DNA of 55,037 nt from an uncultured cyanobacterium (lineage in GTDB: Bacteria > Cyanobacteriota > Cyanobacteriia > Cyanobacteriales > Nostocaceae). The notes beneath the pieces were generated by a model. That model did no database searches and was not told the origin of the DNA. It saw nothing but the letters and a program-made list of their open reading frames with translations. Made by a program: the position numbers and the translations under genes. Location: contig CAINGU010000059.1 of NCBI GenBank assembly GCA_903848645.1, positions 1-55,037 of the forward strand, given 5' to 3'. Shown here piece by piece: positions 8,376 to 18,294 of the stretch; the first letter of the stretch is position 1, and every line of letters starts with the position of its first letter.

Positions 8376-8546
8376 ATTTGCTGCATAGGAATACCTGCTA
8401 AGTATAGACGTTATCGTTAACCTGCAAATTACCCCCCTAATTAACGGTTTTCGTCTGTATGAATAAAGTTCCTAATCGCTTCAGCAGCAAATGGTAGAGT
8501 GGGAGAGAAAGGCGCTTGGTAATGCCTCCTCCCACTCTCTTTTTTT
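8376..8546 (+). ncRNA. Candidate structured small RNA, about 170 nt, identity unknown
   Basis: The fold is one long irregular hairpin. P1 is a perfect 9-bp stem (8376-8384/8484-8492, ATTTGCTGC/GCAGCAAAT). P2 is TAGGAA/TTCCTA (8386-8391/8469-8474). P3 is a 9-bp stem (8402-8410/8452-8460) and P4 is CGTTAA/TTAACG (8415-8420/8441-8446). The 20-base apical loop (8421-8440) contains ACCCCCCTAA. A sigma70-like promoter lies just upstream and a strong terminator (8496-8546) just downstream. The rod shape recalls 6S RNA, but I cannot confirm that. The C-rich loop could pair with G-rich ribosome sites. No reading frame competes with it. Confidence 0.55.
8496..8546 (+). terminator. Strong intrinsic terminator of the small RNA
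   Basis: A perfect 10-bp stem AGAGTGGGAG/CTCCCACTCT (8496-8505/8529-8538) with a possible inner GGC/GCC extension is followed by seven T (8540-8546). Confidence 0.85.
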
Positions 8547-8593
8547 GGGTACTTTTTGTCAGTTTTGTCAGAATAAAATTGACTTAACTGACA

Positions 8594-8747
8594 TACAGCA
8601 CTACAAGAGTGTTATCAGGTACATATCTAGCGGGCAAGACTTGTACTGAGCTTGTCGATAGCGCAGCGTGGCGTTAGCCATAGTATGCCCGCACTACAAG
8701 ATTTTCATGATTCAACTTTGTACCTCGTAAGAGCGGAAACCGCTGTA
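8594..8747. mobile_element. Dispersed palindromic element (TACAGC...GCTGTA), copy A
   Basis: Ends TACAGC (8594) and GCTGTA (to 8747). Inside are the family modules GTTATcAGGTACATAT, GGGCAAGA, TGCCCGCACTACAAGA and GAGCGGAAACCGCTGTA. It matches copies B (21509-21615, opposite orientation) and C (39110-39244). A 46-bp insertion (8640-8685) splits the core GGGCAAGATGCCCGC. It has no coding capacity, so it would be a non-autonomous element. Confidence 0.7.
8657..8682. repeat. 26-bp repeat GATAGCG...GTTAGCCATA nested in copy A
   Basis: This segment matches the reverse complement of 11269-11294 at 25 of 26 positions by my reading. It lies within the 46 bp inserted in the element at 8594-8747. Confidence 0.65.
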
Positions 8748-8797
8748 TTATTAAACAATTCAAAATTCAAAAATTAAGTATCAAACGAATTTTATTT

Positions 8798-11089
8798 CTA
8801 ACTCCTGGCTGATAATTTCTGACTTTTACGATAAAAACGTTTTCGTTGCAGTATTTGAATTGCTTCTACAATTGCTTCTACTTTTACAGGTTTAGAGATA
8901 TAATCATCCATGCCAACAGATAAACATTCATCTCTATCTGATTGCATTGCATTAGCAGTCAAAGCAATAATATAAGGACGATTACGTTCACCCCACTCTT
9001 GATAAATGGCTTTTGTGGTTTCAATACCATCTAATTCTGGCATTTGGATATCCATAAAAATTACATCATACATTTGTTGTTTTAATACATTTAATGCCTC
9101 AACTCCATCATTAACAATATCTGCTTGATAGCCTAGTTTTTCAAATAATTTCTTAGCAATTTTTTGATTAATAATATTATCTTCAGCAATCAATATTTTT
9201 AAAGGGAATTTCTGTGAAAAACTGACATCAAATTTAATTTCTTTTTTTTCTATTTCTTGAGTTTTTGGTGTAAGTAAATCTAGCTCTACACTAAATGTAC
9301 TCCCTTGAGATAATTCACTAATAACTTTAATTTCACTACCCATGATTTCAGTTATTTTTTGACTAATTGCTAAACCTAATCCTGTCCCTTGAGATTTTAA
9401 TTTACTTTCTCCTACTTGCTCAAATGGCAAAAAGATTTTTGCTAATTTCTCAGAACTAATCCCGACACCTGTATCTCTAACTTGAAACTTAATTTTAGTC
9501 AAATAAAATAACTCATTGCTTACTTCTTGATTAATATAATCAACAATGAAACTTACTTCTCCTGTATCTGTAAATTTAATAGCATTTCCTAATAAATTTA
9601 GCAAAATCTGTCTTAATCGTTTTTCATCCGCATTAATAATAACAGGTATTTTTGAATGAAATTTATAGTTAAAATCAATATTTTTTTCCAGTGCAGAATA
9701 ACTACAGATTTTTACTATACCTTTGATAAGCTCAGAAAAGTTAAAATTTTGCGGTTCTAATTCCATTTTTCCGGCTTCTATTTTAGAAATATCTAAAATA
9801 TCATCAATTAATGTTAATAAATGAACACCTGATTGATAAATAATTTTAATATCTTCTTTTTCTTTATTCGTTAATTTTGGTGAATCTTCAAAAACTTGAG
9901 CAATTCCTAAAATACCATTTAATGGTGTCCGCAGTTCATGACTCATATTTGTGAGAAATTTACTTTTAGAACGATTAGCATCTACAGCATTTTGTTTTGC
10001 CATTTCTAATTCTAAATTTTGCTGAGTAAGCTGTTGCTTTTGTCGCTCTAAAATTTCTGCTGTGTGCTGAAGTTCTGAAGATTTCTCTAATATTTGGATT
10101 TGTGAATTTTTGAGTATTAATATTGCTGCTTTTTTTTCAGTAATAACGGCATTTAATACAAGGGTTGTTAAAACCATAACCGCAATAAAGCATTGGAGTA
10201 ATGATAGAGATTCATTTAAGTTATAACGATTAAATACTCCTAGTCCTCGAACTGTTCCTAAAATAGCCATAATAGCTACAATTACAATTAAGTTAGTAGC
10301 ACCCAGTTTCCCAAAACGAAAAACTGCCCAAACTAAACAAGGAATAATCATGTACTCTATAAAATAGTTACTAAAAAAAGCATTTTCACAGATTAAAAAC
10401 ACAATTTTTAGTAAAATAAAAATTTCAACAATGCACAAAAAATTCCTGGCTTTTAAGTTAATTCTAAATTGTTGTTTATGAGTTAAAAAATATTCTGGAA
10501 ATAACTCCCCCAAACTTAGCAATGCTGGAGTAAAAATAAAAATTCCAGCTACATTAGATATCCACCAAGTCACCCATACTTCAGGATAGTTATCAAGAGA
10601 AATTTTCCCTCCTAATGTTAATGCTGTAACTCCCGCAGTTGCATTCACAATTGGTCCAATCATACCTGTGAATACTAAAAATATAGTCACATCACTGATT
10701 CGTTCTAAGGGAGAGCCTGTACCCACTAATTTGCGAAGCAGAAAACAACCTAATAATGTGCCAGCAGTTGTACCAATAGCAATTCCTAATACCTGCAAAA
10801 TCGAGAAAACCAGAGTAATAATGTTAGTTGGATTAATAAATGCCCAAATATTTGCTAGAAATGAGCCAATTAATACTCCTGGCCATATCCAATATCCTAA
10901 AAGTAACATAGCAGCAGTAGCAAAACCATCAGGTGGCCAAACTGGTGTGACATTTTGGGGAGTAGAAGCGAGAATTCGAGAAAGTTGTGCTGTTTCGTAA
11001 TACACTAAAGCTAAAACTAGGATAAATACTAAACGGATTAATATAAGCTGTAAATTAGACTTCATGAATTTAATAATTGTATTTCGCAT
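8798..11089 (-). CDS. MASE1-containing hybrid sensor histidine kinase with a receiver domain
   Basis: A 763-residue protein. Residues 10 to about 320 form an eight-to-ten-helix MASE1-type sensor (motif VTPVWPPDGFATAAMLLLGY). A coiled coil with several Gln/Glu runs follows. The dimerisation/phosphoacceptor box is [15 protein letters not shown], the ATPase domain has N-box LLNLLGNAIKF and G-boxes DTGVGIS and GTGLGLAIS, and the C-terminal receiver has VIFMDIQMPELDG (phospho-Asp) and ALTANAM...SKPV. It should autophosphorylate and pass phosphate to its own receiver. The signal is unknown, and no response regulator or output gene is adjacent. The gene appears complete and unlinked. Confidence 0.92.
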   Translation of the reverse strand: MRNTIIKFMKSNLQLILIRLVFILVLALVYYETAQLSRILASTPQNVTPVWPPDGFATAAMLLLGYWIWPGVLIGSFLANIWAFINPTNIITLVFSILQVLGIAIGTTAGTLLGCFLLRKLVGTGSPLERISDVTIFLVFTGMIGPIVNATAGVTALTLGGKISLDNYPEVWVTWWISNVAGIFIFTPALLSLGELFPEYFLTHKQQFRINLKARNFLCIVEIFILLKIVFLICENAFFSNYFIEYMIIPCLVWAVFRFGKLGATNLIVIVAIMAILGTVRGLGVFNRYNLNESLSLLQCFIAVMVLTTLVLNAVITEKKAAILILKNSQIQILEKSSELQHTAEILERQKQQLTQQNLELEMAKQNAVDANRSKSKFLTNMSHELRTPLNGILGIAQVFEDSPKLTNKEKEDIKIIYQSGVHLLTLIDDILDISKIEAGKMELEPQNFNFSELIKGIVKICSYSALEKNIDFNYKFHSKIPVIINADEKRLRQILLNLLGNAIKFTDTGEVSFIVDYINQEVSNELFYLTKIKFQVRDTGVGISSEKLAKIFLPFEQVGESKLKSQGTGLGLAISQKITEIMGSEIKVISELSQGSTFSVELDLLTPKTQEIEKKEIKFDVSFSQKFPLKILIAEDNIINQKIAKKLFEKLGYQADIVNDGVEALNVLKQQMYDVIFMDIQMPELDGIETTKAIYQEWGERNRPYIIALTANAMQSDRDECLSVGMDDYISKPVKVEAIVEAIQILQRKRFYRKSQKLSARS

Positions 11090-11659
11090 TAAGACGATGT
11101 TTTAAAAGTTTTTAATGTGTAAACAGACCCCTACCAGGGGAGAGGCTTTAAAACCCCCATTCCAGCTAACAAAAGTTTTTCCGCTTCCCTCTCCTCTTAG
11201 TAGAGGGTTAGGGAGAGGTAGGGAAGGGGGGTTAGGTTTTTGGAGATTATGGGTTTCATATAATACTTTATGGCTAACGCCACGCTTCGCTATCAAACAA
11301 CCTCTAAGATATAATCATCGGCTTATATATTAGTGTGATATGTCTCACTTTCATCAAATTAATATTAAAGCAGAATTCAGGAGTCAGGAGTAAAACTGGC
11401 TTGTTGTCTGGCTTTGAAGTTAGATTTTGTAGCTCATGGATTTGCAATCTGCTGTATTTATGTTAACTCAAGAAATCCCTCTTCCATATTTTATAAATGA
11501 TCAGGGAAGAGAGATAGAATCTAGTACCGCAGGGTGGAATTAAAAATTCACAATTAAAAATTAAAAAGCAGATGGTATAAGCTTTTCAGGGATTTTTAAT
11601 GGTTGCTTAACTTACGCCGTATTGTACTAGGTTATTGAGAATTTACTTAAATTCATCTA
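11090..11659. other. 570-bp intergenic region with repeats
   Basis: It contains a pyrimidine/purine palindrome around 11172-11225 (CCCTCTCC...GGGAGAGG) and a copy of the GATAGCG...GTTAGCCATA repeat (11269-11294). Low-complexity AT-rich DNA follows up to the rubrerythrin stop. Small frames on both strands here overlap the repeats and are not credible genes. Confidence 0.6.
11269..11294. repeat. 26-bp repeat, second copy (reverse orientation)
   Basis: Reverse complement of the segment at 8657-8682 with one mismatch. The TGGCTAACGCCACGCTTCGC-type unit is a frequent dispersed repeat in Nostocales. Confidence 0.65.
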
Positions 11660-12373
11660 TTAAGCTGCAACTTTTTCCTCAAGGGGTTTAAAAGTCTTCT
11701 TAGTTGCACCACAAATTGGACAATTCCAATCATCAGGAATATCTGCAAATGCTGTACCTGGTGCAATTCCCGAATCAGGATCACCTGTTACAGGATCATA
11801 AATCATACTGCATTGTCTACAAATCCATTTTTGAGTTTGAGGATCTTCACTCACAACTCTAATGACTGCTTCTCCACCATTTAATACTTCTAAGGCTTCA
11901 GTGTAGCGATCTGCATGATAATTTTCAATGAATTTCAGCAACCCAAAACGGTGAGCGGCAGAGCGAAATGTGTTAGCATGATCATTAGATTCCTGAGCTT
12001 GTTTGAGAAATTCTTCCGCTGCGGGATTATCTCGATCATTGGCGGCAGCAGCAGCGAATTCAGGATACATTGTTGTGTATTCGTAGGTTTCCCCTTCAAT
12101 TGCTAAAGATAAACAACGAGAAATAATTTCCCGTTTTTGTTCTTCAGTCAAAACCGCTGCATCTTTAACTACAAGTTCAGGATGTAATAATTCAAAATGT
12201 GCAAAAGCGTGTTCAGTTTCTTGATCTGCTGTTTCTTTAAAAAGTTTCGCTAAATCGGAAAAACCCAGTTTACGTGCTACCGCTGCAAAAAATAGGTATT
12301 TACGATTTGCCATTGATTCACCACCAAAGGCTGATTCTAAATTTTGTAGTGTAGTAAAATTGGACAAATCCAT
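11660..12373 (-). CDS. Rubrerythrin
   Basis: A 237-residue two-domain protein. The N-terminal ferritin-like four-helix domain (about 1-170) has diiron-type Glu/His motifs: AFGGESMANRKY, ETADQETEHAFAHFELL, EGETYEYTTMYPEFA and ESNDHANTFRSAAHRF. The C-terminal rubredoxin domain has CRQCSMIY and CPICGATK for the FeS4 site. Rubrerythrins reduce hydrogen peroxide in the cytoplasm using electrons delivered through the rubredoxin site. In heterocyst-forming species a rubrerythrin protects nitrogenase, but cell-type specificity cannot be inferred here. The gene is single and has no nearby partner. Confidence 0.95.
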   Translation of the reverse strand: MDLSNFTTLQNLESAFGGESMANRKYLFFAAVARKLGFSDLAKLFKETADQETEHAFAHFELLHPELVVKDAAVLTEEQKREIISRCLSLAIEGETYEYTTMYPEFAAAAANDRDNPAAEEFLKQAQESNDHANTFRSAAHRFGLLKFIENYHADRYTEALEVLNGGEAVIRVVSEDPQTQKWICRQCSMIYDPVTGDPDSGIAPGTAFADIPDDWNCPICGATKKTFKPLEEKVAA

Positions 12374-12599
12374 AATTTGTGAATCTCTATGAGAGGTTAT
12401 TGCACTATATTAAAACACATACTTTAAGATTTAGTTAAATGAGCCGATTTATCAAGTATTTATACAAGATAAATTAGCCCATTTTTAATTATCTGGTCTT
12501 TTTAGCTGTTTCAGGATAATTATCAAAATGTTAGCCCAAATCAAACAGTAATATTTCCCTTCAGGGGTATTTCATTCTCAATAATTTCTATTGATTACA

Positions 12600-12651
12600 G
12601 GTAATAGGTAATAGGTAATAGGTAAACTCCTAACTCCTAACTCCTGACTCC
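12600..12651. repeat. Two adjacent short tandem repeats
   Basis: Heptamer-like units ggtaata (about four copies) are followed by ctcctaa/ctcctga units (about four copies), directly downstream of the stop of the duplicated hypothetical gene. They resemble the short tandemly repeated sequences known from Anabaena and Nostoc. Confidence 0.7.
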
Positions 12652-12653
12652 TT

Positions 12654-13073
12654 CTACAAGGTATATCCAGTTTTTTGCTGAAGGTAGTATAAAACTTTTT
12701 CGTGGGCTTCTGGATTACTCACGGGGTTAATTACCATTGGGGTAGTCAGATGAGGCAACCAAAAGGTTAATCTATTATTGGGTTCATAGCAAAAAGAACT
12801 AATACAACTAAGATTAATTACATATTTATTTTTGTCGTAAGTTATTGTTACCCAATAAGAATTATCTAATTCTAAGTCCTGAACACATTCTAAATAGGCA
12901 ACTATTTTTTGATAGTCTTCCCAATTACTTTCAGGGTTAATTATTATAGGTATGGTACTATTAGGCAACCAAAATGTGACTCTGCCATTCTTTTCATAAC
13001 AAAAAGTATTCACAAAGTCCAAATTAATTACATACTCTTTCCTCTGATACTGAATTTTAACCCAGTGTGCCAC
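12654..13073 (-). CDS. Small hypothetical protein made of two tandem copies of a 60-residue unit
   Basis: A 139-residue protein with a GTG start at 13073 supported by an upstream GAGGGA ribosome site. Residues 3-62 and 73-132 are copies of one unit at an offset of 70. Shared positions are WVxIxY, YVINL, FCYE, RxTFWLP and TxPxxINPxSN. The unit is rich in alternating hydrophobic residues and aromatic pairs, suggesting a compact beta domain, possibly a domain-swapped or fused dimer. I do not recognise the family, and no signal peptide or catalytic motif is visible. The gene sits alone between rubrerythrin and pyrG. Confidence 0.8.
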   Translation of the reverse strand: MAHWVKIQYQRKEYVINLDFVNTFCYEKNGRVTFWLPNSTIPIIINPESNWEDYQKIVAYLECVQDLELDNSYWVTITYDKNKYVINLSCISSFCYEPNNRLTFWLPHLTTPMVINPVSNPEAHEKVLYYLQQKTGYTL

Positions 13074-13172
13074 AAAATTCCCTCAGAACTGACTACACAT
13101 TTTTGCCTATCTTAAAGTAATTTTACCCAGAATTATGGCAATTGTGTGTTTTAATTTAGGTTTTCCGAGGGG

Positions 13173-13226
13173 AACAACTGACAACTGACAACTGACAACT
13201 GACAATTGACAATTGACAACTGACAA

Positions 13227-13228
<2 letters not shown>
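13173..13228. repeat. Short tandem decamers (ACAACTGACA)
   Basis: Five to six head-to-tail copies with minor drift (CAACTGA to CAATTGA) run right up to the pyrG stop codon, the same unit as at 527-558. Confidence 0.8.
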
Positions 13229-14888
<1,660 letters not shown>

Positions 14889-15081
14889 CTAAATATAGAT
14901 TTTGCTCCCGAAGGAGAATTTGTGTAGACGATTTTGGAGGCTTGTATGCAGAATGAATCTTACCAAATAACTGCATTTTCTTGTTTGAGGCCAATGTATT
15001 GCCACCTTTACATCATTCATGTTTAATCCCATCTTGGCCATTGTGCCACAGTCCCTATCTTGAAATCTTCTGTGTTTGTCC

Positions 15082-16836
15082 ATGAAAAAACTCTTAGGAT
15101 TAGTATTATTTAATTTTTTATTCACCTCCTCAGTTGCGTTAGCACAAGAACCACTTTTAGTAGTTTTTCCCCCCACCAACTACCAAACCAGCACAGAAAA
15201 AATATTTTTTATCGGTACAGCGCCCTCTGACGGGCAAGTTTTAATTAATGGTAAGCTCGTTAACCGTAGCAAAGCCGGGCATTTTTCCCCTAGTTTTCCC
15301 TTGCAGTTGGGAGAAAATATATTTAAAGTCCGTTACCAAAATCAAGAACGAGAGATTAAGATCATGAGGGTGTCTACTCAACCTGAGTTACCCCCAGGCT
15401 TGGGCTTTGCGAAGGATTCCTTGACTCCTGCTGTCGATATTGCCAGATTACCAGGAGAATTAATTTGTTTTAGTGCCGTTGCACCACCTCAAGCCACTGT
15501 CTCGGTTAACCTGCTAAATCAAAATATTCCCCTTTTACCCCAACCGTCACAAGCACAATTACCTCCTAATTCGAGTATTTTGACGGGGTTAAACCAACCT
15601 AATCTATCTAGTCTTAGCAAATATCAAGGTTGTACAACAGTCGCAAATGCTGCTGATTTAGGAAAACCTCAATTTAATTTACAACTGAATGATCAAAGAA
15701 TAACTCAAACTGGTTTAGGAAAAATCGAAATCCTCGCGCCGACACAATTACCAGTTGCGGAAATTGCATCAGAATCAGGCGTTGCTCGCACGGGTCCGAG
15801 TACCGATTATTCACGACTGACACCATTGCCAAAAGGAACTAGGGCAACAGTTACGGGAAAAGAAGGTGACTGGTTGCGCTTAGACTATGGAGCTTGGATT
15901 AATAGCAAGGAGACTAAAATTATATCAGGTGCGGTTGCACCACAGACTGTAATTCGGAGTATCGGCTATCGGCAATTGGCTGAAGCGACAGAGATGCGTT
16001 TTCCTTTGGAAAGTGCTGTGCCGGTGAGTGTAGAACAGGGAAATAACTCCTTTATTCTCACTCTCTACAATACCACTGCTCAAACAGACACAATTCGCCT
16101 AGATGATGATCCGGTAATTTCTCGCCTATATTGGCAACAGGTAAGCCCCACACAGGTCAAATATACTTTTAACCTCAAAAATCTCCAACAGTGGGGTTAT
16201 AAGCTGAGGTATGACAATACAACTTTGGTTTTAACTTTACGACATCCACCCCAGCTTAAAAATAACAAACGCCTACCTTTATCTGGCATCAAAATTGTAC
16301 TTGATCCAGGACATGGAGGTAAAGAATCTGGTGCTAGTGGACCAACTGGCTATTTGGAAAAAGATGTGAATTTGGTAATTTCTAAATTGCTGCGGGATGA
16401 GTTGGTGAAGCGCGGTGCTAAGGTGGTGATGACTAGGGAAGATGATCGAGATGTGTCCTTAGTCGAACGTCAGACGATAATTAATAAAGAAGAACCTGCG
16501 ATCGCTCTTTCCATTCATCATAACTCTTTACCGGATAATGGTGATGCGGAAAAAACTAAAGGCTTTGGAGCTTTTTGGTATTATCCCCAATCACACAGCC
16601 TTGCAGTATTTTTACAAAATTACGCAGTCAAAAAACTCGGTAAACCTTCCTATGGAGTGTTCTGGGATAATTTAGCCCTGACTCGTCTTAGTATTGCACC
16701 TGCGGTATTATTGGAATTGGGTTTTATGAGTAATCCTAATGAGTTTGAAGAGATAGTTAATCCCCAAGCACAGAAGAAAATGGCTAATTCTTTAGCTGAC
16801 GGGATAACTGAATGGTTTAAAACGGTGAAAGAATAA
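15082..16836 (+). CDS. N-acetylmuramoyl-L-alanine amidase (Amidase_3) with an SH3-like domain
   Basis: A 584-residue exported protein. The start MKKLLGLVLFNFLF at 15082 fits a signal peptide ending near ALAQ, whereas a TTG two codons upstream is not needed. The middle contains an SH3b-like segment (about 240-285, SGVARTGPSTDYSRLTPLPK) followed by a beta-rich AMIN-like region. The C-terminal zinc amidase has DPGHGGKESGASG (zinc His and Gly-rich loop), GYLEKDVNL (zinc Glu), LSIHHNSL (zinc His) and LLELGFMSNPNE (catalytic Glu). It cleaves the peptide from murein glycan strands, important for septal splitting and cell-cell communication in filaments. It ends 60 bp from the convergent HNH gene. 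Confidence 0.92.
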   Translation: MKKLLGLVLFNFLFTSSVALAQEPLLVVFPPTNYQTSTEKIFFIGTAPSDGQVLINGKLVNRSKAGHFSPSFPLQLGENIFKVRYQNQEREIKIMRVSTQPELPPGLGFAKDSLTPAVDIARLPGELICFSAVAPPQATVSVNLLNQNIPLLPQPSQAQLPPNSSILTGLNQPNLSSLSKYQGCTTVANAADLGKPQFNLQLNDQRITQTGLGKIEILAPTQLPVAEIASESGVARTGPSTDYSRLTPLPKGTRATVTGKEGDWLRLDYGAWINSKETKIISGAVAPQTVIRSIGYRQLAEATEMRFPLESAVPVSVEQGNNSFILTLYNTTAQTDTIRLDDDPVISRLYWQQVSPTQVKYTFNLKNLQQWGYKLRYDNTTLVLTLRHPPQLKNNKRLPLSGIKIVLDPGHGGKESGASGPTGYLEKDVNLVISKLLRDELVKRGAKVVMTREDDRDVSLVERQTIINKEEPAIALSIHHNSLPDNGDAEKTKGFGAFWYYPQSHSLAVFLQNYAVKKLGKPSYGVFWDNLALTRLSIAPAVLLELGFMSNPNEFEEIVNPQAQKKMANSLADGITEWFKTVKE

Positions 16837-16850
16837 GACCCCACCCCTAA

Positions 16851-16874
16851 CCCCTCCCCGCAAGCGAGGAGGGG
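16851..16874. terminator. GC-rich hairpin between convergent genes
   Basis: CCCCTCC (16851-16857) pairs with GGAGGGG (16868-16874), with an inner CGC/GCG pair. No T run follows on the plus strand and only a short A/T stretch is nearby, so it may be a repeat acting as a weak bidirectional terminator. Confidence 0.4.
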
Positions 16875-16895
16875 GAATGGATTGAAGATTTTTTT

Positions 16896-17141
16896 CTAAC
16901 TATCAAAATAGCGTCGAAAACGGTTGTCAATGTTATTAGTTTTTTGCTGATTACAAGTTAAGCAGAGTGTTTGTAAGTTACTAATATCGTTTTTTCCCCC
17001 ACGAGATAAGGGGATAATATGATCAATGCTGAGTTGAGTTTCTTGGGAGATTTTACCGCAGCTTTGACATTGATATTTATCTCTTTGGAAAATGTAGGTT
17101 CTCACTTCTGGAGGTATGGGAATGCGTGGGGTTTTGTTCAT
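16896..17141 (-). CDS. Small HNH endonuclease
   Basis: An 81-residue protein consisting almost only of an HNH domain: zinc-type CQSC, then IDHIIPLSRGG (His of the metal finger), NDISNLQTLC (Asn) and CLTCNQQK. Both CxxC pairs and the DH/N positions are intact, so nuclease activity is plausible. Proteins of this size are common in cyanobacteria and may be solitary nucleases or remnants of mobile elements. The start codon lies only five bases from a large tandem-repeat array (17146 onward), and no ribosome site is evident there. Confidence 0.85.
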   Translation of the reverse strand: MNKTPRIPIPPEVRTYIFQRDKYQCQSCGKISQETQLSIDHIIPLSRGGKNDISNLQTLCLTCNQQKTNNIDNRFRRYFDS

Positions 17142-17145
17142 TTCT

Positions 17146-17565
17146 GTCAGAATCAGGATATCCAGGATTTGAGGATGTACAGGATGTGATTTGATATTGA
17201 TATTTTGGAATTTCTTGATTTGATTAATTGTCAGAATCAGGATATCCAGGATTTGAGGATGTACAGGATGTGATTTGATGTTTATATTTTAGGATTTCTT
17301 GATTTGATTAATTGTCAGAATCAGGATATCCAGGATTTGAGGATGTACAGGATGTGATTTGATGTTTATATTTTAGGATTTCTTGATTTGATCATTTGTC
17401 AGAATCAGGATATCCAGGATTTGAGGATTTACAGGATGTGATTTGATGTTTATATTTGGGGATTTCTTGATTTAATTAATTGTCAGAATCAGGATATCCA
17501 GGATTTGAGGATGTACAGGATGTGATTTGATGTTTATATTTTGAGATTTCTTAATTTGATCATTT
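17146..17565. repeat. Tandem array of five 84-bp repeats
   Basis: Units start at GTCAGAATCAGGATATCCAG and recur at 17146, 17230, 17314, 17398 and 17482, exactly 84 bp apart, with a truncated sixth start (GTCTGAATAA) at 17566. Differences are point changes, for example atgtac/atttac in copy 4. Although 84 is a multiple of three, all six frames hit stops inside each unit, so the array is not coding. Confidence 0.92.
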
Positions 17566-17668
17566 GTCTGAATAAAGGTTTTGTTTTTAATTATTTTTGT
17601 CTTCATAAATTATACTAATGAATTTATCGTTAATTATCAATTTTAACATAAATTCACTTTTTATAAAA

Positions 17669-17735
17669 TCCTGATTCTGACAATTAATAATCCTGCAAAT
17701 CCTTAAATCCTGGACATCCTGATTCAGACAATTAT
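17669..17735. repeat. Degenerate inverted copies of the 84-bp repeat core
   Basis: ATCCTGATTCTGACAATTAA (about 17667-17686) and a second block (about 17691-17733, ATCCTGcAAATCCttaaATC then CTGGACATCCTGATTCAGAC) are reverse-complement versions of the repeat core. The array is therefore faced by opposite-orientation relatives at its right edge. Confidence 0.7.
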
Positions 17736-17790
17736 GGCGATTATAAATCGCGTCTACACAAACAAAGTCCACCTGCGTGGACTAATTTAT

Positions 17791-18198
17791 TTATGATGTA
17801 GCTTCATTTATCATTCGACGTAAATCATCAAGCGGTGATTCTGGTTCTTTAATTTCTTCAATTTCTGGTTCGTCAATTTCAAATTCTAGAGAAATTTTGA
17901 TTCTAAATCTTGCATCTTGCCAACCTTTTGAGTTGATTTTGAGAATCTTACATTTTACATCTTCAGTCCAAGTCGCAGAATGAAATAAACTCCTATTATC
18001 TGAATCACAATATTTTATCTGTATTCCTTTATTATTAAGTGATTCATTTATTTTTTGAGAAAAGAGGAATCTATTACCCAAAATAGCCTGAGTTAAAAAT
18101 TCTTTAAACCTTCCAAATTTACATAAAAAAGAATCACCCAAATCCAAAACATCATTATCATTTCCATTCTCTAATTGACTATTTAATTCTATTTCCAT
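17791..18198 (-). CDS. KGK-family protein (cyanobacterial, function unknown) with a degenerate KGK motif
   Basis: A 135-residue acidic protein. The layout fits the cyanobacterial KGK family: VLDLGDSFLCKFGRFK near the N-terminus, then GWQDARFRIKISLEFEIDEPE, where the family normally has W-x-K-G-K-x-R, and a C-terminal acidic/PLDDLRRMI tail. Here the eponymous KGK is replaced by DAR. An AAGGA-type ribosome site precedes the ATG. The family has no known biochemical role. It lies between the repeat array and the dynamin-like gene, on the same strand as the latter (97-bp gap). Confidence 0.7.
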   Translation of the reverse strand: MEIELNSQLENGNDNDVLDLGDSFLCKFGRFKEFLTQAILGNRFLFSQKINESLNNKGIQIKYCDSDNRSLFHSATWTEDVKCKILKINSKGWQDARFRIKISLEFEIDEPEIEEIKEPESPLDDLRRMINEATS

Positions 18199-18294
18199 AT
18201 ATTTTGATCTTCCTTTTTAGTTATTTGTAAATAGAGTTCACGCGAAACCTCAAAATTAGGTGAACACAGAAAAACCCCGTATTCACCCAAAACA

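Larger units (their letters stand above)
7986..8797. other. 812-bp gene-free region with three separate structures
   Basis: From left to right it holds a MITE-like inverted-repeat element (8036-8171), a promoter, structured RNA and terminator unit (8344-8546), and a copy of the TACAGC...GCTGTA palindromic element carrying a 46-bp insertion (8594-8747). I see no protein-coding frame. Confidence 0.7.

Noticed and set aside
8328-8383. Alternative stem CAGCAAA/TTTGCTG (8328-8334/8377-8383) competing with the sRNA closing stem
   Set aside because: The upstream arm lies before the predicted transcript start, so it would not be in the RNA; kept only as a possibility if the true start is farther upstream.
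14889-15179. Reverse-strand frame in the pyrG-amidase gap
   Set aside because: Overlaps the amidase signal peptide on the other strand and has no family signal.
17146-17565. Possible coding repeat because 84 is a multiple of three
   Set aside because: Every one of the six frames meets a stop codon inside each unit.
17146-17735. Possible CRISPR array from regularly spaced repeats
   Set aside because: The repeats are adjacent head-to-tail 84-bp units with no unique spacers and no cas genes; they are a minisatellite.
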